A stretch of DNA of 64,000 nucleotides, from NCBI GenBank assembly GCA_023382655.1, contig JAHDWK010000006.1, forward strand, positions 62,001-126,000, read 5' to 3'. The number at the start of each line of letters is the position of its first letter. The first letter of the stretch is position 1. The translations under genes were made by a program, and so were the position numbers. This stretch comes from Anaerolineae bacterium (GTDB taxonomy: Bacteria > Chloroflexota > Anaerolineae > Promineifilales > Promineifilaceae). Positions 1 to 9,200 of this stretch are shown in pieces. Under the pieces are notes generated by a model. The model made no database searches and was not told the DNA's origin. It saw only the letters and a list, made by a program, of their open reading frames with translations.

Positions 1-137
1 ATGTGATTGTTGACGGCCGTCTCGTGAGCGTGGAATTGTGGACAGGGCTGATCGAAAACTACGCCCGCCCCCGCCAGATGACTCCCGCCGAACGCGCCCA
101 ACTGCTCCAGACCGTCTTCCAGGCCAGTGGGTGGTAA
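1..137 (+). CDS. C-terminal end of an unidentified protein (partial)
   Basis: An open frame runs from the window edge (codons from base 3) to a TAA at 135-137 and gives 44 residues ending in QASGW. It contains the octamer ACGGCCGT read as Asp-Gly-Arg, as in many genes here. The segment is too short to assign a family. The gene's start lies outside the window. It is co-directional with the regulator that begins at 283. Confidence 0.55.
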   Translation, partial: VIVDGRLVSVELWTGLIENYARPRQMTPAERAQLLQTVFQASGW

Positions 138-282
138 TTAGCATCATCGCATCATGCCAAATTTTTGCGCCAGATTCCACTTATGATATAGTCGTAAGGG
201 TAATGGAGCTAATGATGGGAGGATTAAATACCCGCATAGCCTTGTCAGTTCAGCAGCAATTAATTGATGGGAGAGCAACATT

Positions 283-2364
283 GTGTCCAGTACGCAGTTG
301 TATTTGCTGGGGACGCCGCGCCTGGTTCGGGAGGGTACGGCCGTCCACATCGAAATTCAAAAAGCCCTTGCCTTACTTGTTTACCTGGCCGTCAACCGCC
401 AGCCTTATACGCGCGCCGAGTTAGCCGCATTATTCTGGCCGGAACTGCCAGTCGCAAACGCCCAAAATGTCCTGCGGCGTACCCTGTCTACCCTACGCCG
501 GGCCATTGGGGCCGATTGCCTCCAGGCCACCCGGACCACCGTGTCCCTGACGCCGGTCACAGAGCCGCCCTTGTCTCCACAAAATGGCGGCGTTCACTAC
601 CATAACCTGTGGGTGGATGTTATTCAGTTCCATCACTACCTGGCTCAAAACACAACCACGGCACTGGCCGAAGCCCTGGCCCTTTATCAAGGAGAGTTCC
701 TCAGCGGTTTTAGTTTGCGGGATAGTCCGCTGTTTGATGAATGGCAGATGGCACAGGGGCGGAAGTTCCACCAGGAAGCGATCAAGGCGTGCCAGACGCT
801 GGGGCATATTTATACGGAGCAACAGGAGTGGGAAACGGCCGTCGCTTATGCCCGGCGCTGGTTGGCGCTGGACCCTTTGCACGAACCGGCTCACCGCCAC
901 TTGATGCGCCTGTACGAACAACAAGGCAGCCGTTCAGCCGCCCTCCACCAATACCATGAATGTGTCCGCCTGCTGCGCCAGGAGCTGGACATTGAGCCGG
1001 AAACAGAGACGACCCAGCTTTATCTGACTATCCGCGAAGGCCGCCAAAACGCCATCACAAAGTGGCAAACTGATGCGGAAATGGTCGCTCGTGTATATAC
1101 CACCTCACCTCCCCTTCCTGAGCAGTCCCCTAAACCCGCGCCAACCGATGAACAGTTTCACCACCTGTTATACCAGTTAGAAATAGGTACAGGTGAAAAA
1201 ACACAGCAGCAAGCGTTGACTGCATTTAAGACTGATGCCAATCAGATATGGGCTGCCTGGGAGTGGGCCACGCGGCAAAAGCAGATAGAGCTAATTGGTC
1301 GAGCCTGTTTTCCATTGGCTTTATTCCACGACTATCTGGGGTGGGATGAGGCGGGCCAGCGGATGTTTCAAACGGCCGTGCAAGCCATCCACCAGAAAGC
1401 ACAGCCAAAATCCGACCGTTTAGTGGTAGGGCAGTTGATGTCTCATCAGGCCCAATTTGCCATTGCCCGGCGACACTTTTATGAGGCCCGTCCCTTGTTA
1501 AACGAAAGCCAGGCTATCGCTCAAAAAGTGGATGATCCCGTGGGACAGATATTGGCGCTTAAACAATTGGTGCATTTCCACACCCAACTGAATGCTCTGG
1601 ACGAAGCCGGGCGCGTGGCCGGGCAATACCTGGCGTTGTGCCAACAAAACGCGCTTTGGGGGCAAGCAAGAGATAAACATTTCCTGGCCGATGCCTGGAA
1701 GAAAATGGGGCTGCTTAAGGCCCGTTGGCAAGATTTCTCCGGCGCGGATGATTGTTACCATCAGGCATTGGCGCTGGCCAGGGAAAGTGGCGACGCGCAC
1801 ATGGCAGCGCAGATTATCTGTAACCAGGGTTTGCTTTACCAAAGCCAGGGGCAAGAACCGACCGTTTATTTGCCTCTGTTTTATGACAGTCTGGATACCT
1901 TTGAGAAGTTGGATGACCAACGCAGTGTGGGCACGCTCCTGCTCAACATCGGCCGGGCCTGCCTGCAATTGCAGCATTTGGCAGAAGCCCGACAAATACT
2001 GGAAGAGAGCCTACCCATTAACTGCCATCTGGATGATGATTATCAGGCCGGGGTGACGGTCTATTTGTTGGGTCAGGTTGCCCGCCAGATGAGTAAATTC
2101 CCGGCAGCCATGAACCATTACCAGGATGCGCTGGAAATTCTGGGGGACACAGACGCGCCCGTCCTGGTACAGCGCATTTACCACGACATGGCCGCCTGCC
2201 TGGATCTGGCGCCGGATACCTGCCGGATAAGCGCCCGGCTCAAAATGCGGCTACGTTACCTGCCGCCAACGGCCGTTGATACCAACGATGCTGACGTGAA
2301 TCTGGCTTTTGTTCGGGAAGGCCAGGCATTGTACCAGGCCGGAAATGGGATGGAGAGGAAATGA
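283..2364 (+). CDS. BTAD/SARP-type transcriptional regulator with TPR repeats
   Basis: A 693-residue regulator. Residues about 1-90 form an OmpR-like winged-helix DNA-binding domain, including RTLSTLRRAIG. Residues about 95-260 match the bacterial transcriptional activator domain (helical repeats with QGEFLSGF and LDPLHEPAHRHLMRLYEQQG). Residues about 400-660 are TPR-like helical hairpins. The start is GTG at 283, with GGGAG nine bases upstream. Relatives in Chloroflexota and actinobacteria often carry a P-loop NTPase between the BTAD and TPR parts. I see no Walker A motif here, so this copy appears to lack the NTPase module. Its targets are unknown; no obvious partner gene is adjacent. A perfect hairpin follows about 50 bases downstream. 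Confidence 0.85.
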   Translation: MSSTQLYLLGTPRLVREGTAVHIEIQKALALLVYLAVNRQPYTRAELAALFWPELPVANAQNVLRRTLSTLRRAIGADCLQATRTTVSLTPVTEPPLSPQNGGVHYHNLWVDVIQFHHYLAQNTTTALAEALALYQGEFLSGFSLRDSPLFDEWQMAQGRKFHQEAIKACQTLGHIYTEQQEWETAVAYARRWLALDPLHEPAHRHLMRLYEQQGSRSAALHQYHECVRLLRQELDIEPETETTQLYLTIREGRQNAITKWQTDAEMVARVYTTSPPLPEQSPKPAPTDEQFHHLLYQLEIGTGEKTQQQALTAFKTDANQIWAAWEWATRQKQIELIGRACFPLALFHDYLGWDEAGQRMFQTAVQAIHQKAQPKSDRLVVGQLMSHQAQFAIARRHFYEARPLLNESQAIAQKVDDPVGQILALKQLVHFHTQLNALDEAGRVAGQYLALCQQNALWGQARDKHFLADAWKKMGLLKARWQDFSGADDCYHQALALARESGDAHMAAQIICNQGLLYQSQGQEPTVYLPLFYDSLDTFEKLDDQRSVGTLLLNIGRACLQLQHLAEARQILEESLPINCHLDDDYQAGVTVYLLGQVARQMSKFPAAMNHYQDALEILGDTDAPVLVQRIYHDMAACLDLAPDTCRISARLKMRLRYLPPTAVDTNDADVNLAFVREGQALYQAGNGMERK

Positions 2365-2415
2365 GCGGGGGAGGAGTGGGGCACGGTCGTACCCCGATCC
2401 TGCTGACACACAGAA

Positions 2416-2448
2416 AAGAACGGCCGTCAGTGGGGGACGGCCGTTCTT
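2416..2448 (-). terminator. Perfect 13-bp hairpin built on two ACGGCCGT octamers
   Basis: Arms at 2416-2428 and 2436-2448 are perfectly complementary with a 7-base loop, and each arm contains ACGGCCGT. Read on the minus strand, the hairpin is followed by a T-rich run (TTCTTTTCTG), as expected of an intrinsic terminator for the small minus-strand ORF at 2461-2601. On the plus strand it could also stop the BTAD gene, although the T-tract is poor in that direction. Confidence 0.6.
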
Positions 2449-2460
2449 CAAAATTAGTTC

Positions 2461-2601
2461 TCACTCTAACTCGCTGTTCTCCTGCATCAGCTTCCACCCA
2501 GTCAAACAAATATTGCAGGCACGACAGACAGAACATCCCTCGGGGCTGAGAAGTGACTGTAGCCATCGGAACGACTGGGGCCTATCTTTTTGGTTTGTCA
2601 T
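2461..2601 (-). CDS. Candidate small Cys-rich protein (46 aa)
   Basis: An ATG-to-TGA frame encodes 46 residues. Four cysteines at 23, 26, 29 and 32 have C-x2-C-x2-C-x2-C spacing within EGCSVCRACNIC, which suggests a metal or Fe-S site. The stop lies directly before a perfect hairpin with a minus-strand T-rich tail, which supports expression. No clear Shine-Dalgarno sequence is visible. No family is recognised. It may be a genuine microprotein or the surviving end of a longer gene lost in this rearranged patch. Confidence 0.4.
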   Translation of the reverse strand: MTNQKDRPQSFRWLQSLLSPEGCSVCRACNICLTGWKLMQENSELE

Positions 2602-2668
2602 GGACACATGGTGCCCACAACTAGATTTGTTCACTTGTGGCTTTTAAACATCTAGAAGAATTTTTCAC

Positions 2669-2950
2669 CTACGAAGACATGTCACTCTTTTTCCTTTGCC
2701 AATCCACAATCCCTGATAACACTTCAATTCCTATTGATAACAATGCTCCTATGATGAGTGCGTTTCCAACAGTGTTATTTAGTTCCCCGTATACCAAATA
2801 GAGGATGATACTTAGTAAAACAGTGCTAGAGATGACCAGTAGGGGCAGTCGGTCAACTTTGAATCGTCGTATGCATATGCTGACAAGAACGAGACAAAAA
2901 AAACCGACTGCAACCAAGATGCACTGTATAAAAAGGTTCATTTTAGTCAT
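2669..2950 (-). CDS. Small three-helix membrane protein; possible Rhs immunity protein
   Basis: A 93-residue protein with three hydrophobic segments: about 5-27, 34-53 and 61-80. Its tail is charged (WQRKKSDMSS). The start ATG at 2950 has AAAGGAG three bases upstream, and TATAAT lies on the minus strand at 2976-2971. The DNA is visibly more AT-rich than the flanking genes and has no ACGGCCGT octamer, which suggests recent acquisition. It lies downstream of, and in the same orientation as, the Rhs gene, separated only by an insertion remnant. That is the usual place for the cognate immunity gene of an Rhs tip, and a membrane immunity protein would suit the hydrophobic tip. The immunity role is inference; the family is not recognised. 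Confidence 0.55.
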   Translation of the reverse strand: MTKMNLFIQCILVAVGFFCLVLVSICIRRFKVDRLPLLVISSTVLLSIILYLVYGELNNTVGNALIIGALLSIGIEVLSGIVDWQRKKSDMSS

Positions 2951-2993
2951 AAACTCCTTTTGTAAGCTGGATTATAATGGCCTAAAGAATTAG

Positions 2994-3277
2994 GACAGAA
3001 AAAACGACACCTTTTAGACTGGAAACCATCCGGTCATCGCGCTGCTAGACTTCCGCCTGGCTGACTTGTTGCTCCCGGCTAAACAAGCCGGGCAATTCGT
3101 CCAAGGCCCGCTGCCGCCACTGACGCAACTGATTAATGTGGACATCATAATGGGCAGCCGCTTCTTGAAGACTCTTTTCTTCTTTTAACAGATCAAGAAC
3201 GATTTTTGCTTTGAAGGTAGGTGGATATTGTTTTCTCATGGTTTCCAGTCTACCTTAAAGTTGCTCCAAAATCTGTC
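2994..3277 (-). mobile_element. Internally deleted insertion element (about 285 bp) with inverted ends
   Basis: The 14-base sequence AGACTGGAAACCAT at 3016-3029 is exactly inverted at 3238-3251. Farther out, GACAGA at 2994-2999 is inverted at 3272-3277. These define imperfect terminal inverted repeats of about 36-40 bases. Only a short HTH ORF remains between them, and no catalytic DDE transposase is present. The element is therefore a non-autonomous, MITE-like derivative. It lies about 20 bases past the Rhs stop codon. No target-site duplication could be identified with confidence. Confidence 0.7.
3045..3239 (-). CDS. Truncated IS3-type OrfA (HTH_Tnp_1) fragment
   Basis: A 64-residue ORF starting MRKQYPPTFKAKIVLDLL, followed by a helix-turn-helix with INQLRQWRQRALDELPGLFS. 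This is the pattern of the IS3/IS911 OrfA DNA-binding subunit. Full OrfA proteins are usually about 90-110 residues and are followed by a frameshifted OrfB integrase. Here the frame stops after QQVSQAEV, about 15 bases before the inner inverted repeat, and no OrfB exists. The ATG start lies inside the inverted repeat. It is most likely non-functional for transposition on its own, but could still bind the element ends. Confidence 0.7.
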   Translation of the reverse strand: MRKQYPPTFKAKIVLDLLKEEKSLQEAAAHYDVHINQLRQWRQRALDELPGLFSREQQVSQAEV

Positions 3278-3299
3278 TTGACAATCTAGAACATCTTAT

Positions 3300-6200
3300 C
3301 TACGGTTGTCCTGGATGTTCATTCATTTTATTCGTAGTCCATTGTAGAACTGTATTTCCCACATCAAGGGTTGTACTCGATTGATCTACTACACCACCAG
3401 TTTGCGGATCTATACGTGCAATTGTAACTGTATCATTAAACCAGCCATTATCGTCAACTTCTAGCTTTATGTGTTGACCTGTTCCATATGCTGATCGAGC
3501 TGCATTGTGAAGGGTGCCGCGAATACTTTTCAATTCATTAACAACATTGCTTGCGTATATAGCAGCCACAGCGCCAGCGAGGATCACTCCACCAAGCAGA
3601 ACTACTCCCACAGGATTTGTAACAAACCATAAAAGAGCACCACCAATCGCACCTGCCATCGATGCCACTTGTGTTCCAGCCAGCCAGGTGATAGCTAGCG
3701 ATGTTATAGTTGTTAATAAAGCAGCAGCACCTCCATTTGCTAGGGACTTTTGAACTTCCTGTAACACAATACGCAGAAAGGCAAGAGCAGCAGTGCCTAT
3801 TTGAAGTAATTGACGTACAAGATCCCAATTCTCAATACTTTCGTCTATTTCATCTAACAAACTACCTTCTACAATGTTTCCATTTGCATCAATGAGATCG
3901 TCTGGTGAATAAGTTTCTGTTTCATCAGGATTATGCCCTGTTGGATCAGCATAACCAACTGGGTTGTTCAAGACGTAACTATACCGATTTAGCATTTGTG
4001 GCTCGAATGACCCAGAGCCATTTCCCGTTAGTTTACCGCCATAATGGCGGACAGCTTCACTGAAAGAAACAGTTAAGGCAGAATGTTTTAATCCTGGTAC
4101 GATAAAATCTGCATTAATGAACTTGCCGAGCGCCGGGTCATAATACCGGGCATTGTAGTCATACAGCCCCAGGTCATTGTCCCAACGCTGGCCGGTATAG
4201 CGATGGCCGGTGGGGGTAGTGTTCTGGCTGTACCGCTCCTCACCAAACGGCCGGTACCGTTTTTGGGCCCGGGTCGTGCCATTGGCATACAGCGTCGTTG
4301 TCACACTACCCAACGCATCCGTGGCAAAGTAGCTGACCCCGCTGCCGGGACTCAATCCTTCACGCATGGCTACCAGCCTACCGCCAAACAGATATTGTTT
4401 GCGGTAGGTATTCAGCGTCACGTTATGCTCAAAAATCTTGCCCAAATGCACGGTGGTCTGAGCAGACGGCTGCCCTTCATCCACCACCCGCAGGATCATC
4501 AGGCCATCAGCGTCATACACAAAACGCAGGGTGTCATTTTGATCGTTGGTCGCCGTTTGCAGCATGTTTTCGGCCGTCCAACCCAACGTCCAATCCCGGT
4601 TCTGGTTATCAATCCGCCGCGTCATGTTGCCATTGAGGTCATACCAGTACCGCTGCAAGATGCCCAGATGGGTCACGGCGTGGGGGTGGTTGTTCTGGTA
4701 GCCATAGGTGACATCCCCTTTGCTGAGCAGGTTGCCCACGGCATTATAGGCATAACTCTCATCATAATGGCCGCTATTTCCACCACTGGTATAGGCATGG
4801 GTCAGCCGGTTCAATGAATCATACGCAAAGTATTGCCATTGATTGCTGCCCCCACTGGGGGGTACGTAATCCCGTATGGCAGTGATATTCCCTACTTTGT
4901 CATAACTGTATCCGTAGCGGAAACGGGTGTTACTGCTGGAATAGGTGCGTATTTCGTTGAGGCGCAAGGAGACGGGGTCGTAAGCAAAGGTGGTATAGAT
5001 GGACGTGCTGGGCATGTTCAGCCGGGTCATCTGGCCATCAGCCCGGTTATACTGCGCTTGCTGCACGTAATTACTATCACCGACATGTGTTTTGGGCTGG
5101 CCCGTTTGCCAATAGTAGTTGGTAGTTACGCTCTCACCAGTCTGCCCACTGCTGCCGCCGGGATAGGTAATGGTAACAGGCAGGTCTCCCTGAGTGTAGC
5201 CAAACTGGAAGGTGTAGTTGTTGCCCGGCACCTGCCGCGTCTCTTGCGTCACCCGCCCCAGAATGTCATATTTCCAACTGGCATTATTGTGCTCCACACC
5301 AGGAGGATAATAAGCGGTCATGCCGGTGCGCCGGCCGACACCCTTGTTGCCGCCAGCCGTCACATCATACTCATACGTCGCCAGAAGGGCACCGCCTATT
5401 CCCTGCCGTTTAGCCGTCAACCGATTGAGATCGTCATACACAAAGTCAATCGTCTGTACTTTGGCGTCTGTTTGCGACTCCAGATTACCGGCATTGTCAT
5501 AGGCATAATACCACTGGCCCATGTCGGGGTCATTCATATACCGTTTACGGCCGGCGGCATCATAAATCATTTGGGTTGTATGGTTATAGGGGTTTAAGAC
5601 CTCCGTCAGATTACCTAGCGGATCATAAGAGTACCGGGTGCGGTAGACTTTTAATTCGTCGTAATTGTCAAAATAAACCGTCCAGTTTTGCCGGGCGCGG
5701 GCAAAGAATTGCCAGGTTCCCGCCAACCACTCGCTTTCGTTTTTAATCAGTCGTCGTTCGGCAAAAATAGCCGGGTTGTCCCGTTCCCAAATGACAATGC
5801 TGAAAGACTGGGTATTGGTTTTGCTGGTGCGCAGCAAAACGCGATACCAGGTGTTAGCCTTGACAGGCATGAGGGGCGTCTTCGTTTCGTTGCCGGAATT
5901 GCCATTGCCTTGCCACTCCTGTAACTGTAGTGAACCATCTTTAACCATCAGTCCCCAGAGGCGGTAGTTGCTGGTGTCCCAGGTACCATGCTGCAATCCC
6001 AGTTGGGCAAAGGCGTTGGCGTTCGTCACGCGAAATGAGAAAGCAACGGCGTTGCCGTGGGAATCGGAAGTGGCGGGGATGGTATGGATCAACTCCGCCC
6101 AGTTGGCCGAGATGTCTGGTAAAACGCCAATGAGGCGGGCAACCTTGGTGTCATCGTTGACGACAGTCACGTTGTTACGTACCTGCCAACCGTCCAGGTT

Positions 6201-9200
6201 GCCATCTTCAAAGTCGTCGGTGAACATATCGAGATCTACAGTTTCGTCTACGGCCACCAACTGGCCCACGGCGTCGAAGAAAGAAGCCTTAATGTGATGA
6301 TTACCATCTTGGGCATACAGACTGCGATTGCCATAGACCACGCTGTTGACGGCGCCATCCAGCCCAATCGTTTGCACGGTACGGCCGGCCGGGTCATAGG
6401 CCGAGGTGACTTTATTAGCCGTTGTACTGGGTGTGACATAATAGCTACCACTGCCGCCATAAGCCGCCACCGGATAGGGTTCGCTTTGGGAAATGGCACT
6501 GCCCGCCGCATTATAGACGGTATCAACAATCCGCCGTTGGCCCGTGTTCGCGCCGCTAACAGCATTACCACTCCAATCCGTGTGGGCGGTCTGTGTCTGG
6601 ATGGGATTACCAAAGCCATCATAAAACGTCCGCTCCCAGACCCCGCCGTTTGTATACTGAATGGCATCGTTTTGTGTTTTGCGCCAACTGGTAATGCGGA
6701 GGGGGATTGAACCATCGGCATAATGGTAGGCTTCAGACGGCCGTCGGAAGACCTCGTCATCATCCGTACCGCAACTCTCGCATTGCTCGTGCCAGCCACG
6801 AAAAGATTTTATCAGACGACCAAAATCATCGTAGAAGTAATAGTTCCAAAGACCGTTGGCGTCCATGGCCTCACGCAGCAGGCCAGGTGGGCCATCGTTG
6901 CGGGTAGCATTCAAATGAATATAACGCAGGCTTTGGGTATGCCCCAGCGCGTTTTCCATGGAAACAGGGTAAAGATGGTAGACGTCATCATAGCTAATGT
7001 GCGTGTCGTTGTTGTTAGCATCACTCACTTTCGTGGCATTGCCGTAGTCGTCGTATTCTATCGTTTGTATGATGGCGAAGACGGCCGTGAGCGGGGCATC
7101 CAATTCGGGTTCTGCCACACCAAGGCAGAACCCACATCCATCAGCATAAGCTGTATTTGAAGACGCTTCGCCATAACTGTTCTTGGCTGTGACAACATAA
7201 TAGTACCCTCCTGTCAGGATGGGATCCGTATAGGTAGAAGTAATGTTGGTCAGATTCTCAGCAATGAGATGATCCTTGTCCAGAGGAACAGGAGATGAAT
7301 CGCTTCGGTACACGTTAAAGTATTGTACATTAATTCTGTCGTCATGATTCCACTGCAGCTCCACACCATGTTCTGGTCCCAAAAAAGTAGCAATAAGGCC
7401 ATAAGGTGGCAATGGTACACCTGGGGTAGGTGAGGGTGTCGGCGAGGGGGAAGGTGTCGGCGAGGCGGTAGGTGATGGCGTGGCCGAAGGCAATGGCGTA
7501 GCCGAGGGCAACGGCGTCGGGGTGGGGGTGGACGGGGCACCGCAGGGACCCTGAAAGGCCACCATAAGAACCATTGTTTGGGGCGGTGTGATGTTTGTAC
7601 GGAAGCCAGACCATTGGTTGCCGTATCTTTCGCCACAAACGTCCAGGTTGTAGGAACTATATGGCAGATTTGCAAATTCAAACACACCCCATTCACCAGT
7701 AATAGTTTCCGCTACATATTGGTTGGTAACAGCATCCCAAAGTATTACCCGGGCCCCCGGCCAGGGTATAAGATCATCCTCAAAAGTATAGGCGGCCCCA
7801 CTCAGTGTTCCTGGGTTTGGTGTAGGCGTGGGCGTAACCGGCGTGGGCGATGGTGGAATGTAGGTGATCTCATTTTCCATCATCTGCTCCACCTGCGTTA
7901 CCTGGCCGGCGGCGGGTGTGGCAGTCCAACTGGCACTGTTGTCGTAATAATTGCGCGATTCGGTAAGGGGGTCACTGGTAGCCGGGTTGATCGGCTGGCA
8001 ATCGGTACAGGCATAGACCGCTTCACGGGCCACTTTGCCTACAATCCAACTGGTGGTGTTAGGGTAGTATTCGCGGTAGACCAATCGTCGCTGCCCAGAG
8101 GCGCCGCCGATATACCCTTCTTCTTCCATACGGGTCAGGTTGCCATATTGGATGTTGCTCTGACGGCCGTAGGTATAGTTTTTGCAATGCTGGTTGTTCT
8201 GCCCACCGCGTACATAGGTAGTTGTACATTCCTGGCTGGTATAGGTAAAGTCAAAGGTAGTACCGGAATCGGTAGCGTAGGTCGTATCGGTTTGTTGCAG
8301 GATAAAGTCACCATCATTAGGATTCATTAACCGGGAGAGGTACGGTCGGCCCGCTTTGCCCCAATAATCGGAGTTAGCAGGATTATCGTGGTTAAGGCCA
8401 TGGCGGAACTGAATGAACTGTTTCTGCAAAGGTGTCCCATCGTAATCTTGGGTAGCAATCGTTACCTGACCAAAACCGGAAAGCGGGCCATGGGGATAGT
8501 CAAAGATAATATGATTGTCCCTGGCCGGACAGTTTACCGGGTTCGGCAACGTCCCCTGATGGCCATCATATTGATCATAACAAGGGTAAGCAAAGGTGTA
8601 GGTGGTAACCGCGGGTCCCACATTATCATGTACACCATCCCATGCTTCGGTCTGCTTAACAAAGTAGGACTGGCCGTAGTCAGGCACGTTAGGGCTGATG
8701 GTATAGCTGAAACGGCCGTCAGCCTCATAGGTAAAACGCATCCGTCCCCCATATCCGTTGTTAACCTCCTGTAAATAACTAAAGCGATTACACAGTGAGT
8801 TATGTGTACTGTGTGTCAATACAACAGGTGTGTAAGTTGTTGCTGGTAAAAACAGAGTACCATCCCCATTTTCTTCACGGATTGAACTGACCCGCTGGAC
8901 TTTATTTGGCCGCCCACCCTGCCCACATGCCGTATTATTCAACTGGTCAACCGCCACGAAGACATTAAACACCTTGTATGGTGCGGCAAAGTCTAGATGG
9001 TACAGGTTAATTTTGTCCACAACGTGATTATCCAATGTGAACGTAATTTTGCTGGCGTAACTGCCGGTCACACGGGTGTTGGCATCCCCAGCCAGATTCT
9101 GGTAGTTATACCGGATTTCCTGCAACACAGCGCGGGATGTGGTAACAATTTCGGTCCCATAATATTCTGGCTCTTCATCCCAATCCTCATAATCGTATTG

